Source: Streptomyces uncialis (lineage in GTDB: Bacteria; Actinomycetota; Actinomycetes; Streptomycetales; Streptomycetaceae). Taken from it: a DNA stretch of 64,000 nucleotides. The translations under genes were made by a program, and so were the position numbers. The stretch is taken from the NCBI RefSeq assembly GCF_001905345.1, contig NZ_LFBV01000010.1:199955-263954 (forward strand). The letters are read 5' to 3'. The notes beneath the pieces were generated by a model. That model ran no database searches. It saw nothing but the letters and a program-made list of their open reading frames with translations, and was not told where the DNA came from. This document shows, one piece after another, positions 36,119 through 45,360 of the stretch (positions are counted from its first letter, which is position 1; each line of letters begins with the position of its first letter).

Positions 36119-36634
36119 ATGCGTACTGCCCGTCTGCTGAGCGCCGCCGCGCTCGCCGTCGCCACGGCGGCGCTCGCCGCGGCCCCGGCGTGGGGCGGTG
36201 ACGCGAAGGGCACCCGGCTCTTCCCGTCCTCCGCCTCGCCGGGCGACCTCGTCACCATGAACACGGGCGGCTGCGGGGCGGGCGGTACCGCGGCCGGGGA
36301 CGCGAGCTCGGTCGGCGCGGGCACCTTCACGCTGGCGCCGAGCAGTCATATGGGGCAGTCCGTCGGTCAGTTCAAGGTGCCCTCGTCCGCGCATCCGGGC
36401 ACGTACGAGATCGCCGTGAGCTGCGCGGACGGCAAGCAGGCCACGGCCGACCTGTGGGTGGGGCTGGCCGGGGCGGCACTGCCCACGCACCCCAAGGGGC
36501 ATGTGAACACGGGGGTCGGCGGCGCACTGGGCCCCGACCCCGTCCAGACCGCGGCGGGTGTGGCGGCGCTGGCCGTCGCCGCCGCGGGCGGTACCTGGCT
36601 CCTGCATCGCCGGGCGAGAGGCGACGGGATCTGA
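36119..36634 (+). CDS. Secreted cell-surface protein with C-terminal membrane helix
   Basis: 171 residues. The signal peptide RTARLLSAAALAVATAALAA cleaves near APAWG-GD. The mature part is a small beta-sandwich-like domain (SPGDLVTMNTGGCGAGG..., GTYEIAVSCADGKQATADLWVG) with one Cys pair, then a Gly/Pro linker and a terminal helix AAGVAALAVAAAGGTWLLHRRARG. No LPxTG-like motif is obvious. It precedes a class F sortase by 112 nt in the same direction, a pairing frequent in Streptomyces. AGGAG lies 5 nt before ATG 36119. Confidence 0.85.
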   Translation: MRTARLLSAAALAVATAALAAAPAWGGDAKGTRLFPSSASPGDLVTMNTGGCGAGGTAAGDASSVGAGTFTLAPSSHMGQSVGQFKVPSSAHPGTYEIAVSCADGKQATADLWVGLAGAALPTHPKGHVNTGVGGALGPDPVQTAAGVAALAVAAAGGTWLLHRRARGDGI

Positions 36635-36746
36635 CGGACACCTCCGCTGTCCACCGGTACCGCCTTCCCTCCCCCCTCCGGTCCCGCGACCCCTCGCCGG
36701 GCCGGAGGGGGGCGCGGGAGAGACCAAGCGACCCGAGGGGGACCTC

Positions 36747-37433
36747 ATGCGCAAGCCCGGCCACGACGACCCCGCCGCCCCCGGCCGGAGGCCGTTCCGT
36801 CCCGGGCGGGGCCCGGGGGACGGGGTGATAGCGGGGATCACCGTGCTCGCCCTGTGCGCGGGGGCGTTCCTGCTGCGCAACGGCTCCACGTCGCATCCGC
36901 CGCCGCAGCCGTCCGCCGCGCAGGCCGCGCAGGCCGTGGGCGGTACCGGGGGGCGGGGGTCGGGCGCGGCGCCCATGGCCCCGTCGCCGCCGGACCGTAT
37001 CCGGGTCCCGGCGATCGGGGTCGACGCGCCGCTGACGGGGCTGGGGCTGACCCCGCAGGGCAGTCTGGACGTGCCGCCGCCCCAGCGGAAGAACCTCGCG
37101 GGGTGGTACGAGGCGGGGACGACACCCGGTGAGCGGGGTACGGCGGTCGTGGCGGGGCACGTCGACAACGCGGAGGGACCCGCGGTGTTCTACCGCCTCG
37201 GGGCGCTGGTCCGGGGGCGGACGGTGGAGGTGGCCCGGCGGGACGGGTCGGTGGCGGTGTTCACGGTCGACGCGGTCGAGGTGTACGACAACGAGGACTT
37301 CCCCGACGAGAAGGTGTACGGGGCCGCGGGGCGGGCCGAGCTGCGGGTCATCACCTGCGGTGGGCCCTACTCCGAGCGGACGGGCTACAAGGGCAACGTC
37401 GTCGTCTTCGCCCACCTCACCTCGACGAAATAG
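36747..37433 (+). CDS. Class F sortase
   Basis: 228-residue membrane-anchored sortase. One TM helix lies near residues 25-45 (VIAGITVLALCAGAFLL), followed by a Pro/Ala linker and then the sortase beta-barrel IRVPAIGVDAPLTGLGL. Catalytic His at about residue 138 (VAGHVDN) and Cys at about residue 204 (LRVITCGG). The end, TGYKGNVVVFAHL, is the class F strand where the catalytic Arg is not plain; a Lys stands near it. Probably acts on a cell-wall substrate such as the preceding surface protein. ATG 36747 follows GAGGGGGA. Confidence 0.92.
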   Translation: MRKPGHDDPAAPGRRPFRPGRGPGDGVIAGITVLALCAGAFLLRNGSTSHPPPQPSAAQAAQAVGGTGGRGSGAAPMAPSPPDRIRVPAIGVDAPLTGLGLTPQGSLDVPPPQRKNLAGWYEAGTTPGERGTAVVAGHVDNAEGPAVFYRLGALVRGRTVEVARRDGSVAVFTVDAVEVYDNEDFPDEKVYGAAGRAELRVITCGGPYSERTGYKGNVVVFAHLTSTK

Positions 37434-37556
37434 CCCCCCACGAGTTGTGCCCCCACGGGGTGCGTCGTGGTCGCCTCGGGCAGCCGGGACGGTGTCCCGC
37501 GGCCCTGGGTTCCCACCCGTGGGGCGGCTGTCCCCGTCCGGCTCCCCGCCGCCTTC

Positions 37557-37782
37557 GCGCAGTTCCCCGCGCCCCTGGGTCGGCGCCTCTTGCGGTACCC
37601 GTCGGGTGCGGGTGGTCCGTGGTGCGCAGTTCCCCGCGCCCCTGGGCACTCGTCCCTGGGCGCACTTGTCCCTGTGCGGGTCGCTCGTGGGGTGCGCAGT
37701 TCCCCGCGCCCCTTTGGGGCCCGTCCACTGTCCGCGTTCGCCTGCGGGCCCGGTGCCCCCGAAGGGGCGCGGGGAACCGCGC
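37557..37782. repeat. Intergenic repeat array (cluster 3)
   Basis: The 423-bp gap between convergent genes (37434-37856) carries minus-strand cores at 37557-37575, 37624-37642 and 37694-37712 (spacing 67 and 70 bp) and one plus-strand variant at 37764-37782. The third copy leads into CCTTTGGGGC, resembling the hairpin that begins the other arrays. No gene seen. Confidence 0.87.
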
Positions 37783-37856
37783 GAGGCGGGCCGGAACCCG
37801 GACAGGGACAGCCGCCCCACGGGTGGGACCACGGCCCCCGGCGAGGAACAGCGGGG

Positions 37857-38513
37857 TCACGACAGGTCGGACGCCTCGAACACCCCCCGGCCCTCCTCCG
37901 CGTCGATCCGCTCCCCGATCCGCTGGAGCACCCCCGTCCCGGTGCGCAGCAGTCCGGACGCCCGCGCGTGGCGCGCCCCCGTGTCGAGCCGGTGCCACAG
38001 CAGCGGATTGCCCGTCAGGACCTTCGGGTCGACCTCGACCCGGTTCCCCAGCGCGTCCCGCAGCACGAGCCTCGGCTGGACCCCGTCGCTGTGCCGCGCG
38101 GCGACGAGCAGGTCCGTCGCGACCTGCCGGGTGCGCCACAGCCCCCGGACGGCGAGCCATCCGGGCCCCGCCGTGACCAGCGGCGGGTACAGCACCGCGT
38201 ACAGCAGCAGCGCCAGCGTGAGCCACAGCAGCCCCCGGACGGCGGTCAGCGTGCCGTTCGCGATGTCGACCAGGCCGATCAGACCGAGCAGGGTCGACGC
38301 GCAGTACACCGCGTCCCTGCGGTCCGTGGCCCAGCGCCGGTCCGCGGCGACCCCGGGGGCCGTGAACGGGCCGTGCCGGGCCGCCGGGCCGCGCTGCCCG
38401 ACCGTGACCCACACCGGTTCCCGGCGTCCGTCCGGCCGCCGGTCCGCGTCGTCCTCCTCGTCGTCGTCCTCGCCCCGGTCGCCGCCCTCGTACCGTGTCC
38501 CTTCACATCCCAT
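37857..38513 (-). CDS. Hypothetical membrane protein
   Basis: 218 residues from ATG 38513. The N-terminal ~60 residues are strongly charged (GEDDDEEDDADRR). Two hydrophobic segments follow (AVYCASTLLGLIGLVDI and GLLWLTLALLLYAVLYPPLV) close to residue 100. The C-terminal ~110 residues are soluble: RQVATDLLVAARHSDGVQPRLVLRDALGNRVEVDPKVL and a helical end. I do not recognise the family. The start is uncertain; a longer frame reaches 38582 with no ribosome site. Confidence 0.72.
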   Translation of the reverse strand: MGCEGTRYEGGDRGEDDDEEDDADRRPDGRREPVWVTVGQRGPAARHGPFTAPGVAADRRWATDRRDAVYCASTLLGLIGLVDIANGTLTAVRGLLWLTLALLLYAVLYPPLVTAGPGWLAVRGLWRTRQVATDLLVAARHSDGVQPRLVLRDALGNRVEVDPKVLTGNPLLWHRLDTGARHARASGLLRTGTGVLQRIGERIDAEEGRGVFEASDLS

Positions 38514-38674
38514 GCGGGCACCGTAGAACGACGGACAGCCCACGTCAGCGGGATTGACGCTTCGCTGACCCGGGGGCGCCATCCCTTGGCGAGTTCATGA
38601 CGTATCCATGTCCGGGTCACGGCTTCCGGACGACCGGAGGCGGCGGGCGGCCGGCGGGCCGGGGGCCGTCCGGC

Positions 38675-39610
38675 TCAGAGCGTGTCCAGCTCCCCGTACG
38701 TGACACCGGTCAGGGCCTCGGAGGCCGCCCACAGCCGGGTGGAGACCCGGTCGTCGGTGGTCCAGCTCGCGCGCCAGGACGGGGCGGGGGCGCCGCGCCA
38801 GCCGAGGAACCGGGGGCCGGTGAAGGAGTCCGGGGCGACGCCGGGGGCGGTGGCCGCGTACAGGGTGGGCAGGGCGCCGGCCTCGGGGCCCTGGGCGATG
38901 ATCCGGTTGCCCAGCTCGATGACGCGTTCGGCGGTCCTGCGGCCCTCCATCCGGACCCCGGCCGTCTGGAGGTTGGTGCGGGCGTACCCCGGGTGCGCCG
39001 CCGCGGCGACCGTGTCGGCACCGGCCGCGGCGAGCCTCGCGGCCAGCTCGTGGACGAAGAGGAGGTTGGCGGTCTTGGAGCGCGCGTAGGCGATCCAGCG
39101 GCGGTATCCGCGTTCGCTGTTGAGGTCGTGGATGTCGATGTTGGACAGCGCGTGCACCCCGCTGGACACACTGACGATCCGCGCGCCGGGCGTGGCGAGG
39201 AGGGTGGGCAGGAGTTCCCCGGTGAGGGCGAAGTGCCCGAGATGGTTGACCCCGAACTGCGTCTCGAAACCGTCGGAGGTGAGGCGGTGCGGCAGTGCCA
39301 TCACCCCGGCGTTGTTGATGAGCAGGTCGAGCCGGTCGTGGTCGCGTGCCCAGGTCCGTGCGAACTGCCGCACGGAGGCCAGCGAACCGAGGTCCAGGGG
39401 GGCGAACTCCGCCTCCGCGCCTGGCACTTCGGCGAGCACCCGGTCCCGGGCCGCGGTGCCGCGCTCCTCGCTGCGGCAGGCGAGGACGACCCGGGCGCCC
39501 CGGCGGGCGAGCGCGCGGGCGGCGCAGTAACCGATCCCGCTGTTGGCTCCGGTGACCACGGCCGTCCGGCCGCTCTGGTCGGGGATGTCGTACTCGCTCC
39601 AGCGGCTCAT
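38675..39610 (-). CDS. Short-chain dehydrogenase/reductase
   Basis: 311-residue SDR. Cofactor motif TGANSGIGYCAARALA, NNAGVMAL, active-site Ser (SVSSGVHAL) and YARSKTANLLF with the catalytic YxxxK; ARRGARVVLACRSEERG suggests NADP. It resembles the retinol-dehydrogenase/WW-domain-oxidoreductase-like subfamily. ATG 39610 follows GAGGAG; an upstream in-frame start to 39667 is not preferred. Substrate unknown. Confidence 0.92.
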   Translation of the reverse strand: MSRWSEYDIPDQSGRTAVVTGANSGIGYCAARALARRGARVVLACRSEERGTAARDRVLAEVPGAEAEFAPLDLGSLASVRQFARTWARDHDRLDLLINNAGVMALPHRLTSDGFETQFGVNHLGHFALTGELLPTLLATPGARIVSVSSGVHALSNIDIHDLNSERGYRRWIAYARSKTANLLFVHELAARLAAAGADTVAAAAHPGYARTNLQTAGVRMEGRRTAERVIELGNRIIAQGPEAGALPTLYAATAPGVAPDSFTGPRFLGWRGAPAPSWRASWTTDDRVSTRLWAASEALTGVTYGELDTL

Positions 39611-39790
39611 GGCGCATGCTCCTCGCGAGGTGTCGGCGCGTCGTCCCCGCACCCTTTCATGGTCCACCGGCGCGGCGGGTCACGCTCCCGCAAGCCCATG
39701 GGCACGGCGTACGCGGCCGGGTTCGGCCGCGCTCCCGGGCGCGGAGCCCGCACGCCCGGCGCGCGGGCTCCCGGGGCGCCCCCCGGGTGC

Positions 39791-40774
39791 TCAGGCGCCC
39801 CGCAGCAGGGAGATCCCGAGGCCGGTCACGGTGTGCAGCACGCTGGGGCCGGCCCGGACCGTGGTGACCAGTCCCGCCTCGCGCAGGATCGTGGCGTGCT
39901 GGCTCGCGGACGCCGGGGAGATCCCGGCGCGCAGCGCCAGCTCCCCGGTGGTGCAGCCCGCGCCGATGGCGGCGAGGACCCCGGACCGGGTGCGGCCGAG
40001 CAGCCGTTCCAGGGCGTGCCGTCCCTCGTACAGGGTGCGGGTGGCGGTGACGGTGCGTGCCGGGTAGACGACGACCGGCGGGAGTTCGGGGTCGATGAGG
40101 GTGACGGGGCGGCGGCTGCAGAAGTAGGACGGGACGAGCACCAGGCCTCGGCCGCCCAGATGGAGGTCGTGCGCGACCGGGTAGTCGGCGGTGAGGACGG
40201 GCGGTTCCCAGCGCAGCACGGGCCGCAGTCCGGCGAGCAGCCCTTCGGTGCCGCCGTCGAGCAGGTCCCGCCCGGAGCGGGCCCGGTCGGCCTCGACGGC
40301 GGCGCGGACGGCGGCCCAGTGGGGGGCGACGGCGGCGGCGTGGTACGTCCGCAGCGCGCAGTCGAGCCGCCGCAGGGCGTCGCGGTCCCCGTCGCTCAGG
40401 GCGGTGAGGCGGCGGGGCGGGTCGGGGAGCATGCCGATGTCGCGGCGCAGCAGGGTGCGGGGGGTGGCGAGGATCTGGTCGAGTCCGCCGCCGAGGTCGT
40501 CGCCCGGGCTGTCCATGAGGGCGGTGGGGGTGAGGAAGTCGGGGAAGTTGCCGCGGCGCGGTATGAGCGTCCCGAGCAGGGAGAACGCGTCCCGGCCGCG
40601 GACCGGGTCGGCCATCAGCCGACGGCGGGCGGCGCCCCGCCAGGTGTCGAGGGCGGTGGGTGACCAGCGGTCCCGGAGCCGGTGCACGCTGAGCACGGTC
40701 TCCCACAGCGGGTGGGGGCGTTCGACGACCCGGACCCGCGCGAGGTCGTCCCGCGTGAAGTGGATGCGCAGCAC
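39791..40774 (-). CDS. ArsR-like winged-helix transcriptional regulator
   Basis: 327 residues. The C-terminal ~75 residues carry the winged-helix DNA-binding domain (VLAAIGAGCTTGELALRAGISPASASQHATILREAGLVTT); the N-terminal ~240 residues form a larger domain with no motif I know. This order (unknown N-terminal domain, C-terminal ArsR) is common in actinomycetes. GTG 40774 (VLRIHFTRDDLARVRV) is the conserved start. A small palindrome 28 bp upstream may be its own operator. Confidence 0.88.
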   Translation of the reverse strand: MLRIHFTRDDLARVRVVERPHPLWETVLSVHRLRDRWSPTALDTWRGAARRRLMADPVRGRDAFSLLGTLIPRRGNFPDFLTPTALMDSPGDDLGGGLDQILATPRTLLRRDIGMLPDPPRRLTALSDGDRDALRRLDCALRTYHAAAVAPHWAAVRAAVEADRARSGRDLLDGGTEGLLAGLRPVLRWEPPVLTADYPVAHDLHLGGRGLVLVPSYFCSRRPVTLIDPELPPVVVYPARTVTATRTLYEGRHALERLLGRTRSGVLAAIGAGCTTGELALRAGISPASASQHATILREAGLVTTVRAGPSVLHTVTGLGISLLRGA

Positions 40775-40801
40775 CGTGTCCCCGATCCCCTGACCTCTGC
40801 T

Positions 40802-40819
40802 TTTCGGCCTGTGCCGAAA
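40802..40819. promoter_or_regulatory. Palindrome upstream of the ArsR-like gene
   Basis: TTTCGGC (40802-40808), CTGT, GCCGAAA (40813-40819): perfect 7-bp arms at 28-45 bp upstream of the GTG. Candidate operator of the regulator, or a leader hairpin. Confidence 0.45.
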
Positions 40820-40879
40820 GGGCTCGCGGGAGGGGTCCACGCGCCTTCAGCATGGTGCCAGTCCGGCGCCCGGGGCGGA

Positions 40880-41030
40880 ACGGGGACCACTGTCCCCGTC
40901 GGAACGGATTCAGGTTCCCGGAGGAGACCCGGGGGATGCGACTCCTCCCCAAGGCGCCGCGCGTTCCCGTGCGGGCGCCGGACGAACGCCGAAGAGGAGG
41001 CACCCCCGCACAGGGGTGCCGCCCCTTTTT
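40880..41030 (+). ncRNA. Possible structured small transcript with terminator
   Basis: In the 429-bp gap 40775-41203 the plus strand shows a perfect hairpin ACGGGGAC-CACT-GTCCCCGT (40880-40899) and, downstream, an intrinsic terminator GGCACCCC/GGGGTGCC (40999-41020) followed by CCCC and TTTTT (to 41029). Both flanking genes are on the minus strand, so the terminator serves neither by orientation. A possible ATG at 40936 with GGAGGAG has no stop before the terminator. A small RNA is the best guess; evidence is structural only. Confidence 0.35.
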
Positions 41031-41203
41031 CTCCCGGACGCCCGGTGCCGCCGCCGCGTCGGCGAGGGTGAGGGACCGGCGGCGGTCACGGGCTCGGGTT
41101 CCGCGGGGCCACCGGAACACGCGTACCGGTGGCCGTGCAGGAGACAAACGACGTGCAGGGACGGGGGCCGTACCTCACCGGACGGGCGCCCCGCCCACCC
41201 GGG

Positions 41204-43930
41204 TCAGCGGTGGTCGCTGCCCTTCGACTGGCCCGCGCTGGCGGCCCGGCCGGCCTCCAGCCGGGCGACCGGGATGCGGAACGGGGAGCAGGAGACGTAG
41301 TCCAGTCCCACCTCGTGGAAGAAGTGGACGGACTCGGGGTCGCCGCCGTGCTCGCCGCAGACACCGAGCTTGAGGTCGGGGCGGGTGGCCCGGCCGGCCT
41401 CCGCCGCGGCCCGGACGAGCGCGCCGACGCCGTCCTTGTCGATGGTCTCGAACGGGGACACCCCGAAGATGCCCTTCTCCAGGTACGCGGTGAAGAAGCT
41501 GGCCTCCACGTCGTCGCGGGAGAAGCCCCACACGGTCTGGGTGAGGTCGTTGGTGCCGAACGAGAAGAACTCGGCGGCCTCGGCGATCTGTCCGGCGGTG
41601 AGCGCGGCGCGCGGCAGCTCGATCATGGTGCCGAGCGAGAGCTTGAGGTCGAGCCCGGCGGCGCGCTGCACCTCGTCGATGACCTGTTCGGCCTCGTCGC
41701 GGACGATCTCCAGTTCCTGGACGGTGCCCACCAGCGGGATCATGATCTCGGCGCGCGGGTCGCCCTTGGCGTCGCGGCGTTCGGCGGCGGCCTCCGCGAT
41801 GGCCCGTACCTGCATGGCGAACAGACCGGGGATGACGAGCCCGAGGCGGACCCCGCGCAGTCCCAGCATCGGGTTCTGCTCATGGAGGCGGTGGACGGCC
41901 TGGAGGAGACGCAGATCGTTCTCGTTGGCGTCCTTGCGGGACTCGGCGAGCGCGACACGTACGGAGAGTTCCGTGATGTCGGGCAGGAACTCGTGCAGCG
42001 GCGGGTCGAGGAGCCGGACGGTGACGGGCAGTCCGTCCATGGCCTCGAACAGTTCCACGAAGTCGCGCTTCTGGAGCGGCAGCAGCCGGTCGAGGGCCTG
42101 CTCGCGCTCCTCGTCGGTGTCGGCGAGGATCAGCCGCTCGACGTACTCGCGGCGCTCACCGAGGAACATGTGCTCGGTGCGGCACAGTCCGATGCCCTGG
42201 GCGCCGAAGCGGCGGGCGCGCAGCGCGTCCTCGGCGTTGTCGGCGTTGGCGCGGACCCGCAGCCGCCGGACGCGGTCGGCGTAGGCCATGACGCGGTGCA
42301 CGGCGGCGACGAGTTCGTCGGCGTCGTCGGCGCCCGCGTGCATCCGTCCCTCGAAGTACTCCACGACGGGCGACGGGACGACGGGCACCTCACCGAGGTA
42401 CACCTTGCCGGTGGACCCGTCGATGGAGACGACGTCGCCCTCCTCGATCACGATCCCGCCGGGCGCGGTCATCCGCCGCCGCTTGGTGTCGACCTCCAGT
42501 TCCTCGGCGCCGCACACACAGGTCTTGCCCATGCCGCGGGCGACGACGGCGGCGTGCGAGGTCTTGCCGCCGCGGGAGGTGAGGATGCCCTCGGCGGCGA
42601 TCATGCCGTCCAGGTCGTCGGGGTTGGTCTCCCGGCGGATGAGGATGACCTTCTCGCCGGACCGGGACCATTTGATGGCGGTGTACGAGTCGAAGACGGC
42701 CTTGCCGACGGCGGCGCCCGGTGAGGCGGCGATGCCGCGGCCGATCTTGTCGACCTTGGCGTCCTCGTCGAACTTGGGGAACATCAGCTGCGCGAGCTGG
42801 GCCCCGGTGACCCGCTGGAGGGCCTCGGCCTCGTCGATGAGGCCCTGGTCGACGAGCTGGGTGGCGATCCGGAAGGCGGCGCCGGCGGTCCGCTTGCCGA
42901 CCCGGGTCTGGAGCATCCACAGCTGTCCGCGCTCGATGGTGAACTCGATGTCGCAGAGGTCCTTGTAGTGGTTCTCCAGCGTCTCCATGATCTGCATCAG
43001 CTGGTCGTACGACACCTTGTCGAGCTGTTCGAGATCGGCGAGCGCCACGGTGTTGCGGATGCCGGCGACGACGTCCTCGCCCTGGGCGTTGCTGAGGTAG
43101 TCGCCGTAGACGCCCTGCTGGCCGCTGGCGGGGTCCCGGGTGAAGGCGACGCCGGTGCCGGAGTCGGGCCCGAGGTTGCCGAAGACCATGGAGCAGATGT
43201 TGACGGCGGTGCCGAGGTCGTGGGGGATGCGTTCCTGGCGACGGTAGAGCTTGGCCCGGTCGCCGTTCCACGATTCGAAGACGGCCTTGACGGCGAGGTC
43301 CATCTGTTCGCGGGGGTCCTGGGGGAAGTCCCGTCCGGCCTCGGTCCGGACGGTCTTCTTGAACCCCTTGACGAGCTTCTTCAGGTCGGCGGCGTCCAGG
43401 TCGGTGTCGACGGTGACGCCCTTGGCGGCCTTGGCCTCCTCCAGGGCGTCCTCGAAGAGTTCGCCGTCGACCCCGAGGACGGTCTTGCCGAACATCTGGA
43501 TGAGGCGGCGGTAGGAGTCCCAGGCGAAGCGCTCGTCGCCGGCCTGCCGGGCGAGCCCTTCGACGGAGGCGTCGGACAGTCCGATGTTGAGGACGGTGTC
43601 CATCATGCCGGGCATGGAGAACTTGGCGCCGGAGCGCACCGACACCAGCAGCGGGTCGTCGTGCTGGCCGAGCCGCTTGCCCATGCGCTGTTCGAGGGTT
43701 TCCAGATGAGCGGATACCTCGTCACGGAGTGCCGCGGGTTCCTCGCCGCTGTCCAGGTAGACCTTGCAGGCGTCGGTCGTGATGGTGAAACCGGGCGGCA
43801 CGGGCAGCCCGAGGTTGGTCATCTCGGCGAGGTTCGCACCCTTCCCGCCGAGCAGATCCTTGAGGTCCTTGTTTCCCTCGGTGAAGTCATAAACGAACTT
43901 CACTACCTGAGGACCTTTGTTCTTCGACAT
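41204..43930 (-). CDS. ppdK: Pyruvate, phosphate dikinase
   Basis: 908 residues, full length. N-terminal ATP-grasp domain (LLGGKGANLAEMTNLGLPVPPGF; SMPGMMDTVLNIG), swivelling phosphohistidine domain with the catalytic His at about residue 459 (GKTSHAAVVARGMGK), and C-terminal PEP/pyruvate TIM barrel with Cys at about residue 858 (LGVCGEHGGDP). It interconverts pyruvate, ATP and Pi with PEP, AMP and PPi. ATG 43930 opens SKNKGPQVVKFVYDF. Monocistronic; the terminator-like hairpin further down (40999-41020) faces the other strand. No PPDK regulatory protein is adjacent. Confidence 0.98.
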   Translation of the reverse strand: MSKNKGPQVVKFVYDFTEGNKDLKDLLGGKGANLAEMTNLGLPVPPGFTITTDACKVYLDSGEEPAALRDEVSAHLETLEQRMGKRLGQHDDPLLVSVRSGAKFSMPGMMDTVLNIGLSDASVEGLARQAGDERFAWDSYRRLIQMFGKTVLGVDGELFEDALEEAKAAKGVTVDTDLDAADLKKLVKGFKKTVRTEAGRDFPQDPREQMDLAVKAVFESWNGDRAKLYRRQERIPHDLGTAVNICSMVFGNLGPDSGTGVAFTRDPASGQQGVYGDYLSNAQGEDVVAGIRNTVALADLEQLDKVSYDQLMQIMETLENHYKDLCDIEFTIERGQLWMLQTRVGKRTAGAAFRIATQLVDQGLIDEAEALQRVTGAQLAQLMFPKFDEDAKVDKIGRGIAASPGAAVGKAVFDSYTAIKWSRSGEKVILIRRETNPDDLDGMIAAEGILTSRGGKTSHAAVVARGMGKTCVCGAEELEVDTKRRRMTAPGGIVIEEGDVVSIDGSTGKVYLGEVPVVPSPVVEYFEGRMHAGADDADELVAAVHRVMAYADRVRRLRVRANADNAEDALRARRFGAQGIGLCRTEHMFLGERREYVERLILADTDEEREQALDRLLPLQKRDFVELFEAMDGLPVTVRLLDPPLHEFLPDITELSVRVALAESRKDANENDLRLLQAVHRLHEQNPMLGLRGVRLGLVIPGLFAMQVRAIAEAAAERRDAKGDPRAEIMIPLVGTVQELEIVRDEAEQVIDEVQRAAGLDLKLSLGTMIELPRAALTAGQIAEAAEFFSFGTNDLTQTVWGFSRDDVEASFFTAYLEKGIFGVSPFETIDKDGVGALVRAAAEAGRATRPDLKLGVCGEHGGDPESVHFFHEVGLDYVSCSPFRIPVARLEAGRAASAGQSKGSDHR

Positions 43931-44174
43931 GGGACTCGACTCCTCAAGGATCGGCTGGCTGCCCTGACGGCGAGGAACATACCCAGATCAAAGGCTTATG
44001 GGTACGTCCACCTGCCTGTCGTACGACCGCAACCACTCGTCCGCCAGCAGATCGAAACCGGCAGCGGAGTGACACCCGCACCCCTGATGCGTTCACCTCT
44101 TGAACCCAAGCACACCGGAACATGACCCACTCCGCTCACCTGAGCGGATTCCCCTACATTTGATTTCGGGCAGT

Positions 44175-44207
44175 AAAAAAGAACGGGGTGACACTCAGTG
44201 CCACCCC
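44175..44207 (-). terminator. Orphan minus-strand intrinsic terminator
   Basis: Stem GGGGTG-CACT / AGTG-CACCCC (44185-44207) with one mismatch and a run of six A on its left (44175-44180), i.e. a U-tract for minus-strand transcription. The nearest minus-strand gene to its right is the ROK regulator, 1.8 kb away with a plus-strand gene between, so no normal owner is present. The rest of the gap 43931-44468 shows no gene. Confidence 0.75.
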
Positions 44208-44468
44208 TTGGAGAAGTGCATCCGCTGATCGATCGCTCATCAGAGCGGCACCACCCTCAAAGGTGGCGCGAATCACGCCCCGACCGCCCCGCCGAATCCC
44301 ACGATCCGGACAGTCCTCGTGCGCGGGGATTCCCGGTGCCGGGCGGGTCCGGTGCCGGGGTATCGGGTGCCGTACGGCATGCCAAGTGGTCTCGCACCGG
44401 CTCCGCCGCGCGTCCGCGAGGCCGTGGAACTCCGGGACGATGTCAGTGGGGGGTGGTTGGCTGCCGTC

Positions 44469-45326
44469 ATGGACCTACGACAACTGCTGTGGTCGGTGGG
44501 CAACCTCACGTGGCCGGACTCCACCGAGCTGATATGCGGCGAGTCGGCACATCCGGCAGGGCATGTGTGCGTACCCGTCCCGGAAGGGACGCCGCTGGAC
44601 GACCTCGTGGAGCAACTCGCCAACTGGTACGGGGAGCCGCTCACCGAGGACAGCGAGCTGCCGCCGTCGCTGCCCGCCGTCGCACCAGGCGGCTGGAGGT
44701 ATGCCTGGCCGTCCGGTGGACGATGGGTCGCGCTGGGCGACGCGCAGGCCACCGACCCCGCCCGGCTCCTCCTGGTCGTCGCCCACCGGCCTGTACCGGC
44801 CCCCGGCGGGACGTCCGCCGACGAGCCCTGGCCGGACCGGCTGGTCACCCTCACCGGCTGGATCCCGAGGGCCTACGAGGTCGACTGGGCGTCGGTCGAG
44901 TCCCGGCTGGGAAACCGCCTGCCCAGCGACTACAAGCGTCTCGTCGAGGTCTTCGGCCGCGGCCAGTTCGACGGCTTCTTCCAGATCCTGATGCCCGAGG
45001 AGGTCATCTCGTACGCCGAGACCAACAAGAAGCTCGGCCAGGACCCCTGGGAGCCACACCCGCCCTTCCCTGCATCCGGCGGAATACTCACCTGGGCGGG
45101 CAACGAGCACGAGCAGTCGTTCTACTGGGTCACCGAAGACCCCGACCCCGACCGGTGGACCGTGTACGTCACGGATGTCGGCCCCGACCCCGGAACCCGG
45201 TTCGACTGCACCGCGACGGAGTTCCTCCACCGCCAGCTCGCCGGCCCACGCCACCCCTCCTCCCACCCGGCCGCCATCCGCGCCCACTGGTTCCAGGCAT
45301 GCAGCTCCCCGGACGACCTTTCCTGA
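44469..45326 (+). CDS. SMI1/KNR4 (SUKH) family protein
   Basis: 285 residues. The C-terminal half carries the SUKH fold: VDWASVESRLGNRLPSDYKRLVEVFG, then GGILTWAGNEHEQSFYWV and DPDRWTVYVTD. SUKH proteins are often immunity proteins to secreted toxins or signalling adaptors. The N-terminal ~120 residues (LLWSVGNLTWPDSTELI...) are extra. ATG 44469 is chosen, with GGGGGTGG 14 nt upstream; a longer frame from 44319 has no ribosome site. No toxin gene is visible nearby, so an immunity role is only possible. Confidence 0.85.
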   Translation: MDLRQLLWSVGNLTWPDSTELICGESAHPAGHVCVPVPEGTPLDDLVEQLANWYGEPLTEDSELPPSLPAVAPGGWRYAWPSGGRWVALGDAQATDPARLLLVVAHRPVPAPGGTSADEPWPDRLVTLTGWIPRAYEVDWASVESRLGNRLPSDYKRLVEVFGRGQFDGFFQILMPEEVISYAETNKKLGQDPWEPHPPFPASGGILTWAGNEHEQSFYWVTEDPDPDRWTVYVTDVGPDPGTRFDCTATEFLHRQLAGPRHPSSHPAAIRAHWFQACSSPDDLS

Positions 45327-45360
45327 TCACCGGAGGCGCCCCCGATGCCGCCCTTCAGGT

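Noticed and set aside
40936..41373. ORF starting at ATG 40936 with GGAGGAG
   Set aside because: It crosses a terminator hairpin and then runs antisense into ppdK; Arg/Pro-rich, no domain.
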